From: Bifidobacterium lemurum
GTDB lineage: Bacteria; Actinomycetota; Actinomycetes; Actinomycetales; Bifidobacteriaceae
Assembly: GCF_014898175.1 (NCBI RefSeq)
Contig: NZ_CP062948.1
Coordinates: 372,001-436,000 of the forward strand
Direction of reading: 5' to 3'
Length of the DNA stretch: 64,000 nt
The position numbers and the translations under genes are program-made. The first letter of the stretch is position 1; each line of letters starts with the position of its first letter. Below the pieces are notes generated by a model that worked only from the letters and a program-made list of their open reading frames with translations, did no database searches and was not told the origin of the DNA. Positions 1 to 6,801 of this stretch are shown here, piece after piece.

Positions 1-380
1 CCGCGGATCCGACGTTGGTCACCGAGGGGGATTTCACCACGCCGAGCGGATACGCGCAGGCCATGGCGATGCTGGAGAACCCCAACACCCGTCCCACCGC
101 CGTATTCGCAGGCAATGACCTTCAGGCCATGGGCGTCTACGAAGCCGCCAGACAGCTCGGGTTGCGCATTCCCGAGGATCTTTCCGTCGTCGGGTTCGAC
201 GACGTGCAGACCGCCGCGTTCATGGGACCGTCGCTCACCACCGTCCGCCAGCCGCTGCAAGAGATGGCGGGTGCCGCCACGCGCATGCTGATACAGGCCA
301 CGCGCGGCGAGACGCCGTCAAGCGTGATTCTGCCCACCAGTCTGATCGTCCGCAACAGCACGCGGGCGCTGAACGACTGA
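1..380 (+). CDS. LacI-family transcriptional regulator, C-terminal part (5' end outside window)
   Basis: Partial gene: the reading frame is open from the first base and ends at a TGA at 378-380, giving about 125 C-terminal residues. The segment [14 protein letters not shown] followed by [15 protein letters not shown] and a SLTTVRQP block is the standard end of the periplasmic-binding-protein-like effector domain of LacI/GalR repressors; the N-terminal helix-turn-helix lies outside the window. It is convergent with the sugar transporter gene, with only 24 bp between the two stops. Its position next to a transporter, a GH43 glycosidase and xylA suggests a local pentoside regulator, but the operator cannot be inferred from this fragment. 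Family assignment is firm; the regulated targets are inference. Confidence 0.93.
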   Translation, partial: ADPTLVTEGDFTTPSGYAQAMAMLENPNTRPTAVFAGNDLQAMGVYEAARQLGLRIPEDLSVVGFDDVQTAAFMGPSLTTVRQPLQEMAGAATRMLIQATRGETPSSVILPTSLIVRNSTRALND

Positions 381-404
381 GAGACCGAACGACTGAGCAC
401 GCAA

Positions 405-1655
405 TCACGCGCCGCACCGCACGGTGCGAAAACACACTGCCGACGCCAGAGCGCACAACGCGCCGAACACGAACACATAGGCGTATCCGAACCGGCCGAT
501 CACTGCGGCACCGAGCAAGGACCCACAAACACCGCCCAAGGTGTTGGCGAGGTTCAAAAATCCCAAGTCTTTGGCGGCGGCGCTAGGATCCGGCAAAGCC
601 TGCAAACTTATGGTCTGCACCAACGCCGAATTCGCCCCCTGCCCCACTCCGACGATGCATGCGAAGGCCACCAAACCAACAGGCGTGGGAATCAGGAACG
701 GCACGATGATGCCGACCGCGACCACCACCATAGTCGCAACGGCCAGCGAGCGGGTATGTCCCAAGCGGTCCGCCACAGGCCCCGCCGCCACGCAGCACAC
801 CAGCCCGATCACCAGCATCAGCGCCGAGTTCAACGACAGCAACGCGGCCGCCCCCGCACGGTCCAATCCCAAATAATCCTGCATCACATACAGCATGTAT
901 CCGCTGGCCATATTCGAAGCGATGACCATCGCGAAACGTCCGGCAAGCACCTTGTAGAAATCCGACGCATTGGACATGGGGAACATCAACACGCGCAGCA
1001 CACCACGCAACCCCAACGATTCACGGGGTTCGTCCGCATTCCCCGGCTCCCCCGCCAGCCACGCGGCGCACAACCCGCCAACCAGCGCGATCATAGCCAG
1101 AAAATCAAGCCCCAGCCGCACATCGCCTAGGAACTGCGCGCTCATCAACACACCCAATTGAGATCCCGCCATCTGTCCGATGCCATACGCCGACGATGCC
1201 GTGCCGCGCCATCGTTCAGGCACACGATCAGACATCTGGGCGATCATCGCGGCCGCGACCCCATTAACCACCAGCTCATACAAACACCACGTCACCAACA
1301 TGCCGGCGATGGTGGAACTTCGCGCGAACGCGAGCAACACCAAACAAGACAGCACCGAACAGGAAACGATCCATGGCCGCCGTTTGCCGAACCGCGAGCG
1401 CGTGCGGTCGGAACATGCGCCCAGCACGATATTCGACAGCAACGCCACAATCATCGCCGTGGATGAGAACACCATCATCAGCGGCACTTTATCAGCCGGA
1501 GCGATGTCGCCTACGCGTTGCGGAAGCAGCGTCGCAATCGCCCCTTGATGAGGCATCAGCCAGCAGGCCGGGCCGATTACCAGCGAGGCGGTGAACCGAA
1601 CGGATGGCCGGCCGACGTTCGCTTCGACATGCTGTTGCGTGACGGACCTGTTCAT
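405..1655 (-). CDS. MFS/GPH-type sugar transporter
   Basis: A 416-residue polytopic membrane protein with about 12 hydrophobic segments. The loop after the second helix reads SDRTRSRFGKRRPWI, which is typical of glycoside-pentoside-hexuronide and related major-facilitator sugar symporters. The start is the ATG at 1653-1655 because it overlaps the TGA of the upstream GH43 gene by 4 bp (ATGA), implying translational coupling; a longer open frame to 1862 would lie entirely within that gene. It probably imports the xylo- or arabino-oligosaccharide that the adjacent glycosidase cleaves in the cytosol. Substrate is inferred from context only. Confidence 0.88.
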   Translation of the reverse strand: MNRSVTQQHVEANVGRPSVRFTASLVIGPACWLMPHQGAIATLLPQRVGDIAPADKVPLMMVFSSTAMIVALLSNIVLGACSDRTRSRFGKRRPWIVSCSVLSCLVLLAFARSSTIAGMLVTWCLYELVVNGVAAAMIAQMSDRVPERWRGTASSAYGIGQMAGSQLGVLMSAQFLGDVRLGLDFLAMIALVGGLCAAWLAGEPGNADEPRESLGLRGVLRVLMFPMSNASDFYKVLAGRFAMVIASNMASGYMLYVMQDYLGLDRAGAAALLSLNSALMLVIGLVCCVAAGPVADRLGHTRSLAVATMVVVAVGIIVPFLIPTPVGLVAFACIVGVGQGANSALVQTISLQALPDPSAAAKDLGFLNLANTLGGVCGSLLGAAVIGRFGYAYVFVFGALCALASAVCFRTVRCGA

Positions 1656-3397
1656 ACTCCGACCATGCAGCCCACGAAACCGCCCGACCACTCGGTGCTG
1701 AGGAATCTCGCATCGAAGGAGGTGAGCACGGTGGCGTTGTGCGGCAGGCCCTGCCCCACACGCATCGGCAACGACGGGCAGGCGAAGCCGAACTCCGAGC
1801 CGGAATCTTCCGAGGCGGTGAGGCACGACACCATGTTGCCATACAGCCGAACACCAATCCACGCCGCATCTTTCGACATCTTATACGAGGTCGCGGTGCT
1901 TACGCCGGCGGATAGCGTCTCGCAATGCAGCATCCCATCCTCAATATGGATGAGAACATGGTTCCGTGAATCCTGGAACAGCATTAGTGGCGAGTCGGCA
2001 TCGCGCGAGACGCGACGCATCGCGGTGTAGTCATAGTCGTTCACGCGCACGAACCGTTTGCCGGGAGCCTTGCCGATGGTCAGCGTCTCACTGATTGCCG
2101 AGGGGACCACGTGGACTTCCCCCGCACGGTCTCCCTCTGTTGGAGACGGACAGCTCCCTGGAATCTCCATGGTCTGCGGCAGACGGCCGGTTCCATTCGC
2201 AAGCACCGGCCATCCCGGATCGCTGGCATCGCGGCCCGCTGACGGATCGCCTCCGGCGGAGAGTTTCCAGTTCGCCGGATCATGCCGCCACTCCACCGGA
2301 GCCACGAAAGTCTCCCGGCCGAAGTAGCTCAGCAGCTCCCTTTCGTCCTCTCCCGCGGTCTGACGCACACCCAAGCAGGTGAGCCACCAGCCGAACTCGG
2401 GATGATGCAACAGATCGGCATGGCCGACGCATTGCACCGACTCGGACAGGCCCAAGTGCCTATGAGTGAGGAAGGGGTTCTTCTTGTCGGGATGGAATAG
2501 TCGATGGTATTCACCGACCGCGGAACGCTCGTCGTCGCGCCCGGCATCGGCCCACACCGCCGCGCCCCCGTTCGCATCGTCACGGAATGCGTGCAGCGCG
2601 GAGGCGAATCCTTCAGGCGCGTGCACGCGCATCATCATCTCGCTATGGTCGAAACTGGTGCCGCCTTCGGCCGTCATCAGATACAGATAATCGCCGATGC
2701 GATACAGATGCGGTCCTTCGGCCCACACAGCCTCGATTCCATAACCTCGCCAGATCACGATTTTGCCGTAGTTGCCATGCGAGTCGGAGCTCTCCTCCAG
2801 CCGCCATGTTTCAGGATCGATGCGCTGCGCCCAGACCTCGGTCTGCCCCTCCCACCGGGGATGCAATGCGGGACGCGTCTGCGTCCACCATACTGTGCCG
2901 TCGATGTCCTCGAATACGTCCGGATCGATGCCTTCCGCGCCGGTGACCCAATACGGTCCTTCCCACGGCCCTTCCACCGTGTCCGAGGTGATGATGAAGT
3001 TGCCTTGCGCGGATTGAACCTCATCCAGCACCGCCTGCGGTACTCCGGCCTTGGCGGCGGCGTCGCGACTCAGGCGGGCGACGGTGCATGCAATCACATA
3101 TTTGCCGCCGATATGCCGCAGGGTTGGGGCATATACACCGCCGGAATCCTCCATAAAGCCAAGCAGCAGACGATCGGCCATCGTCTCGTCGACCGCGTGC
3201 GAGACGAGATGCCAATGCGCCAGATCGGACGAGGCGTGGATCGGCAGTCCGGGCGCGAGTTCGAACGACGAGTTGACCAGAAGAACCTCGTCTCTCGCCT
3301 TGTCCCACATCCAGCTGGGATCGGGATACATGCCGGTCAGAATCGGATTGGAGAAGGTCATGGTGTCGCTCATATATCCCGCCTTGGCAAGGTGCAT
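1652..3397 (-). CDS. Glycoside hydrolase family 43 (beta-xylosidase / alpha-L-arabinofuranosidase type)
   Basis: A protein of about 581 residues with a five-bladed propeller GH43 domain and a C-terminal beta-sandwich domain of the kind found in large xylosidases. The catalytic trio is visible: the general-base Asp in YPDPSW (D26), the modulating Asp in GIDPDVF (D158) and the general-acid Glu in AEGPHLY (E227). No signal peptide is present, so it should act in the cytosol on short imported oligosaccharides. The ATG at 3397 is chosen because AAGGGA lies 4-5 nt upstream; an ATG at 3373, just before SDTMTFSNP, is a reasonable alternative. It is coupled to the downstream transporter and follows xylA on the same strand, with a hairpin between them. 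Xylosidase versus arabinofuranosidase specificity cannot be decided by eye. Confidence 0.9.
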   Translation of the reverse strand: MHLAKAGYMSDTMTFSNPILTGMYPDPSWMWDKARDEVLLVNSSFELAPGLPIHASSDLAHWHLVSHAVDETMADRLLLGFMEDSGGVYAPTLRHIGGKYVIACTVARLSRDAAAKAGVPQAVLDEVQSAQGNFIITSDTVEGPWEGPYWVTGAEGIDPDVFEDIDGTVWWTQTRPALHPRWEGQTEVWAQRIDPETWRLEESSDSHGNYGKIVIWRGYGIEAVWAEGPHLYRIGDYLYLMTAEGGTSFDHSEMMMRVHAPEGFASALHAFRDDANGGAAVWADAGRDDERSAVGEYHRLFHPDKKNPFLTHRHLGLSESVQCVGHADLLHHPEFGWWLTCLGVRQTAGEDERELLSYFGRETFVAPVEWRHDPANWKLSAGGDPSAGRDASDPGWPVLANGTGRLPQTMEIPGSCPSPTEGDRAGEVHVVPSAISETLTIGKAPGKRFVRVNDYDYTAMRRVSRDADSPLMLFQDSRNHVLIHIEDGMLHCETLSAGVSTATSYKMSKDAAWIGVRLYGNMVSCLTASEDSGSEFGFACPSLPMRVGQGLPHNATVLTSFDARFLSTEWSGGFVGCMVGV

Positions 3398-3406
3398 GGA
3401 GTCCCT

Positions 3407-3424
3407 TCGCGCGACATCGCGCGA
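3407..3424. promoter_or_regulatory. Two tandem TCGCGCGA palindromes upstream of the GH43 start
   Basis: The 8-bp palindrome TCGCGCGA occurs at 3407-3414 and 3417-3424, repeated at 10 bp (one helical turn), just outside the GH43 ribosome binding site. CG-centred palindromes are typical of LacI-family operators, so this is a candidate site for the regulator at the window start. No binding evidence; inference only. Confidence 0.25.
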
Positions 3425-3458
3425 GGTCGCAGATTGAAAGTTTCGAAGCCCCAATACT

Positions 3459-3496
3459 GGAAAACCGCCCGCAGCTAAGGCTACGGACGGTTTTCC
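3459..3496. terminator. Hairpin between xylA and the GH43 gene
   Basis: GGAAAACCG at 3459-3467 pairs with CGGTTTTCC at 3488-3496, and the stem extends further with one mismatch. It lies downstream of the xylA stop and upstream of the GH43 gene on the minus strand, so it probably terminates or attenuates xylA transcription. There is no clean U-tract outside the stem. Confidence 0.6.
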
Positions 3497-3619
3497 GGTT
3501 TGGAAGGAAAGAAGGAGATGGAAGAATGTGCGCCGGTCGACGAACCACCCATTGTTCGCCGACCGGCTGTTCAGTTATCAGCTCGACCACAGCTTCACAC
3601 TGCGATCATCGCCCAAAAC

Positions 3620-4966
3620 TCAGGCATTAGCAAGGGTTTCGAGCATGTAGTTGTTGATCGTGGCCTTGACGGACTCGAGGTGGTCGGACTTGGTCGCGGC
3701 GATGAGCTCGGACTGCGGCTTGTCGAGGCTGTAAGCCTCGAGGTCGGCCAGGGTGACCTTGCCCTCGTCGATGTCCTTGCCGATGCCGGAGTCGTAGGAG
3801 CTGTAGCGCTCGGCCTGCAGGTTCTGGATGAACTTGTCCTGGTGCATCTTGTCGGCGATCAGCAGACCGGCGGCGAAGGTGTCCATGCCGGCGATGTGCG
3901 AGCGGAACAGATCCTCGGCGTAGAAGGAGGTACGACGCGGCTTGGCGTCGAAGTTCAGGCCGCCCTTGGGGCCGATGGAGCCCTCGTCGAGCACCTCCCA
4001 CATCACGGTGGTGGTCTCGTACAGGTCGGTCGGGAACTCATCCATATCCCAGCCGATGAGCTTGTCACCCTGGTTGGCATCCAGCGAGCCGAGCACGCCG
4101 GCCTCACGGGCGGTGCGGATCTCGTGCTGGTAGGTGTGGCCGGCCAGGTTGGCGTGGTTGCCCTCGAGGTTGAGCTTCATGAAGTCGATGTCGTAGGTCT
4201 TCAGGAAGGCGATGGCGGTGGCGGCATCGAAGTCGTACTGGTGCATCGTGGGTTCCTTGGCCTTCGGCTCGATCAGGAACTGGGCGTCCAGGCCGATCTC
4301 CTTGGCGTACTCATGGCACATGTGGAAGAACTGGGCCATGTGGGCCTGCTCGCGCTGCATCTGCGTGTTCCACAGGTTCTCGTAGCCTTCGCGGCCGCCC
4401 CAGAACACGTAGTTCTCGGCACCCAGACGCTTGGCGATTTCGAGGGAGTGCTTCAGCTGGCCGCCGGAGTAGGCGTAGATGTCGGCGAACGGCGAGGTGG
4501 AGGCGCCGGAGACGAAGCGCGGGTTGGTGAACAGGGAGGAGGTGTTCCACAGCAGCTTGACGCCGGTGGACTTCATGTTCTCCTCGATCTTGTCCACAAC
4601 CTTGTCGAGGTTGGCGTTGGTCTCGCGCAGAGTGTCGCCTTCGGGGGCGATGTCGCGATCATGGAAGCAGAAGAACTCGGCGCCGAGCTTGGTGAAGAAC
4701 TCGAAGGCGTAGTCCACCTTGGCGAGCGCCTCGTCCATCGGGTTGGAGTACTTGCCGTACCACGGACGATGCGAGGTGCCGGTGCCGAACGGATCGACCA
4801 GCTCCTGGTCGAAGGTGTGCCACCAAGCGACGCCGAAGCGCATCCAATCCTTCATCTTCTTGCCGGCAACGACCTTCTCGGCGTCGTAATAGTGGAAGGC
4901 GAGGCCTTCCTGCGGACCCTGCTCGCGGCCGACGTACTCAATCTTGTCGATATCCCACAGACCCAT
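3620..4966 (-). CDS. xylA: Xylose isomerase
   Basis: A 448-residue protein, the usual length of class II xylose isomerases. It interconverts D-xylose and D-xylulose in the cytosol, feeding xylulose 5-phosphate into the bifid shunt after a kinase step encoded elsewhere. The family landmarks are present: WWHTFD and [12 protein letters not shown] (catalytic His and metal-site region), [11 protein letters not shown], the metal ligands in [16 protein letters not shown] and the conserved [12 protein letters not shown] and GLNFDAK segments. The ATG at 4966 follows AAAGGAG at 7-8 nt. A strong promoter and a candidate operator sit just upstream. It is the first gene of a minus-strand xyloside block with the GH43 and transporter genes. 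Confidence 0.98.
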   Translation of the reverse strand: MGLWDIDKIEYVGREQGPQEGLAFHYYDAEKVVAGKKMKDWMRFGVAWWHTFDQELVDPFGTGTSHRPWYGKYSNPMDEALAKVDYAFEFFTKLGAEFFCFHDRDIAPEGDTLRETNANLDKVVDKIEENMKSTGVKLLWNTSSLFTNPRFVSGASTSPFADIYAYSGGQLKHSLEIAKRLGAENYVFWGGREGYENLWNTQMQREQAHMAQFFHMCHEYAKEIGLDAQFLIEPKAKEPTMHQYDFDAATAIAFLKTYDIDFMKLNLEGNHANLAGHTYQHEIRTAREAGVLGSLDANQGDKLIGWDMDEFPTDLYETTTVMWEVLDEGSIGPKGGLNFDAKPRRTSFYAEDLFRSHIAGMDTFAAGLLIADKMHQDKFIQNLQAERYSSYDSGIGKDIDEGKVTLADLEAYSLDKPQSELIAATKSDHLESVKATINNYMLETLANA

Positions 4967-5010
4967 TTGGGCGCTCCTTTGCAGTAGTGGTTGCTGGAAC
5001 TTACGAGTAC

Positions 5011-5049
5011 ATAATAAAACGGGCTAACTTAGTTTGTCAAATGATTTAA
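5011..5049 (-). promoter_or_regulatory. xylA promoter with overlapping imperfect operator
   Basis: On the minus strand TTGACA (5040-5035) and TATTAT (5016-5011) are separated by 18 bp, close to the sigma-70 consensus. The -35 box lies inside an imperfect palindrome at 5029-5049 whose arms begin with TTAGTTTG and TTAAATCA. TTAGTTTG-type half-sites resemble those described for ROK-family xylose repressors, so repression by -35 occlusion is plausible. The promoter is seen directly; the identity of the repressor is inference. Confidence 0.6.
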
Positions 5050-5139
5050 TTTACTCGCGTGTGTCACGCGTGTCGCCTTGCAATCATTGGGATTCACGCC
5101 ATCGCGAAGTCCACGATGACACGTACTGACCGACACGCC

Positions 5140-5251
5140 ACCCCCGTCGGAATGTGCCGTGAAACACGACCGAATCACATGTTTCACGAGCCCTACCGCG
5201 TTACCCCCGTCAGAATGTACCGTGAAACACGGTCGAATCACATGTTTCACG
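5140..5251. repeat. 49-bp direct repeat (x2), each with an everted parS-like inverted repeat
   Basis: Two copies at 5140-5188 and 5203-5251, offset 63 bp, differ at about four positions. Each contains CGTGAAACA, a 13-bp spacer and TGTTTCACG (arms 5158-5166/5180-5188 and 5221-5229/5243-5251). The arms are the two halves of the ParB site TGTTTCACGTGAAACA but in the opposite order. They lie between the xylA promoter region and a large palindromic array. No gene is apparent here. Confidence 0.75.
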
Positions 5252-5320
5252 GCACTTTCCGACGTCCGACGTCAGGAGGTACCGCGACGGCATCACGGCA
5301 TTGGACCGCGTTCATGATCG

Positions 5321-5598
5321 GACCGCATGCCGTGACGGACCTCATGCCGTAATGGACCACATACCGTGACTGACCGGCACACCGTGGCGGACCGCACACC
5401 GTAACGGACCGGCATGCCGTAACGGACCACATACCGTAACGGATCGCACACCGTAACGGACCGGCACACCGTGGCGGACCGCACACCGTAACGGACCGGC
5501 ATGCCGTAACGGACCGCACACCGTGACGGACCACACACCGTGACGGACCACACACCGTAACAGACCGGCACACCTGCAACGGGACCGGCACGCCAGTA
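5321..5598. repeat. Tandem 17/18-bp palindrome-bearing array (about 16 units)
   Basis: Fourteen consecutive units of 17 or 18 bp, each starting GACC or GATC and containing a variant of the palindromic 9-mer CCGTNACGG, run from 5321 to 5562; two degraded units follow to about 5598. Eighteen-bp units carry GACCGG, seventeen-bp units GACCA, GACCG or GACCT. The period is not a multiple of three, so this is not coding. It abuts the stop codon of the gene at 5610-6386, on that gene's downstream side. Confidence 0.9.
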
Positions 5599-5609
5599 AG
5601 GACACACGC

Positions 5610-6386
5610 TCACATCAGGCCGCGGGAAAGCTTGGCCCAGATGGTTTCGACGCCGTGGGCGCGCTCGTAGTCGCGCAACACGTCATAGCCCACATGACGG
5701 CCCGCGTCCCGGCCGTGGAAGAAGCGCACCAAGTCGGCGAACCGTGGCTGCCGCACATTCAGCAACTGGCAGAACCGCACATGCGCGCGGTTAGCCTCCC
5801 CTCGACGCGACATATGCAACGGCTCCCCCACCAGACGCCACTCCCCATGGGACATGGCGATCCGCGCGACCAGCGAGCCGCCGCGCACGCCATCAAGCTC
5901 GCCCGCCAGCCGACGATCCCTCACCTCATAAAGCTGATCCGAGGCGAGGTCCTCCAACATCAACACACCACGGACGGCTTCGGCACTCAATATCCGAAAC
6001 CACGACGCGCGGTTCGAGGCCGAAACGCGGCGCAGATTCGCGTATTCGCTCCTATCGATGTCGCGGGTCACGTTGAACCGGTAGCGGGCGGCGAGGTCGA
6101 ACGGCGTCTTGCCCCGCTCGTCGATCTCGCAATCGAAGGCGAACCATTCCTCGAACGCGCGCCGCATACGCGACGCGGCATCACCATCGGCACCATGGTC
6201 CGAACCGATGACCGGACCGATATTCGCCCACAGCAGGAAATCACGCCAAGCGTCGCCATACAACGCAAGATCCGCGCGCTGGAACAGCACCGCTATGGCA
6301 TGTGGGGTCATCGTCGGGGGAAGCGCCGCCCGCGCATCCTCAGAACGGCTGGAATCAATGGCATCGGCGCATACGGACATGGTCAT
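5610..6386 (-). CDS. Conserved hypothetical protein (resembles the N-terminal module of SEC-C-type proteins)
   Basis: A 258-residue soluble protein with no signal peptide or membrane segment. The middle part (EEWFAFDCEIDERGKTPFDL, then a SWFRIL strand, a DLASDQLYEVRDRR strand and SLVARIAMSHGEWRLVGEPL) recalls bacterial proteins that carry this small beta module, often before a SEC-C zinc motif; here no cysteine-rich tail follows, and the protein ends with a helix-rich RFADLVRFFHGRD region. Function unknown. The ATG at 6384-6386 is chosen over an earlier one at 6470 because AAGGGA lies 6 nt upstream. The gene is flanked by a palindromic array downstream and DnaA-box-like 9-mers upstream. The family resemblance is from memory and moderate. 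Confidence 0.75.
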   Translation of the reverse strand: MTMSVCADAIDSSRSEDARAALPPTMTPHAIAVLFQRADLALYGDAWRDFLLWANIGPVIGSDHGADGDAASRMRRAFEEWFAFDCEIDERGKTPFDLAARYRFNVTRDIDRSEYANLRRVSASNRASWFRILSAEAVRGVLMLEDLASDQLYEVRDRRLAGELDGVRGGSLVARIAMSHGEWRLVGEPLHMSRRGEANRAHVRFCQLLNVRQPRFADLVRFFHGRDAGRHVGYDVLRDYERAHGVETIWAKLSRGLM

Positions 6387-6495
6387 GGTCGTTCCCTTCC
6401 CGAACGTGCGGACGGCTTCGTTACCGTCCGTCGGACCGCCACCATAAGGCGGTTCCGCCAGCCGGCGCAACCACCCTCGAAAAGCTGGGGACGGC

Positions 6496-6530
6496 GGTGG
6501 ATAACTTTTCGTTTTCCACCGTTATGCACA
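6496..6530. promoter_or_regulatory. Cluster of three DnaA-box-like 9-mers
   Basis: TTATGCACA at 6522-6530 matches the TTATNCACA consensus exactly. TTATCCACC (minus strand, 6504-6496) and TTTTCCACC (6512-6520) are one- to two-base variants. They lie about 110 bp upstream of the start of the minus-strand gene at 5610-6386 in otherwise GC-rich DNA. This could be a DnaA-controlled promoter or a DnaA-titrating site. Confidence 0.4.
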
Positions 6531-6532
6531 CC

Positions 6533-6634
6533 ATGAAAGACGCCCCTGCCGCAATGGACCGGCGCGACGTCTGATGGTGAGCACGTTGCCGGAATCCCCG
6601 TATGAAAGACGCCCCTGCCGCAATAGACCGACGC
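6533..6634. repeat. 33-bp direct repeat pair
   Basis: Copies at 6533-6565 and 6602-6634 share ATGAAAGACGCCCCTGCCGC and continue with CAATRGACCGRCGC, offset 69 bp. The shared GACCG segment resembles the start of the 17/18-bp units at 5321-5598. No gene is seen in 6387-6801 apart from these repeats, the DnaA-like boxes and a terminator. Confidence 0.75.
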
Positions 6635-6679
6635 AATCTCAGGGGGCGGCATCGCTCCGGCCCCGCCCCGTCTTATAGC

Positions 6680-6708
6680 AAAAGGCCGACGGCGGGAAGC
6701 CATCGGCC
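6680..6708 (-). terminator. Rho-independent terminator of the DEAD-box helicase gene
   Basis: On the minus strand GGCCGATGGC, a TTCCC loop and GCCGTCGGCC are followed by TTTTGCT. It lies about 95 bp beyond the helicase stop codon. Confidence 0.85.
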
Positions 6709-6801
6709 ATGAAATGCGATATCGGCTCACGCACGGACGCGCACGCAAGCCAAGATCAGCGTACTGGATTCCGGAATCGGCTCACACGCGGGCGCATGCG
6801 A

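Noticed and set aside
1656..1862. N-terminal extension of the sugar transporter
   Set aside because: It lies within the GH43 gene in another frame; the ATGA junction at 1652-1655 gives a natural start.
5321..5598. CRISPR array
   Set aside because: Units are 17/18 bp with no unique spacers and no cas genes nearby.
5029..5613. Several minus-strand frames with Val/Cys/Gly-rich repeats in the palindromic array
   Set aside because: They merely translate the 17/18-bp repeat; the period breaks the frame and overlapping frames look equally open.
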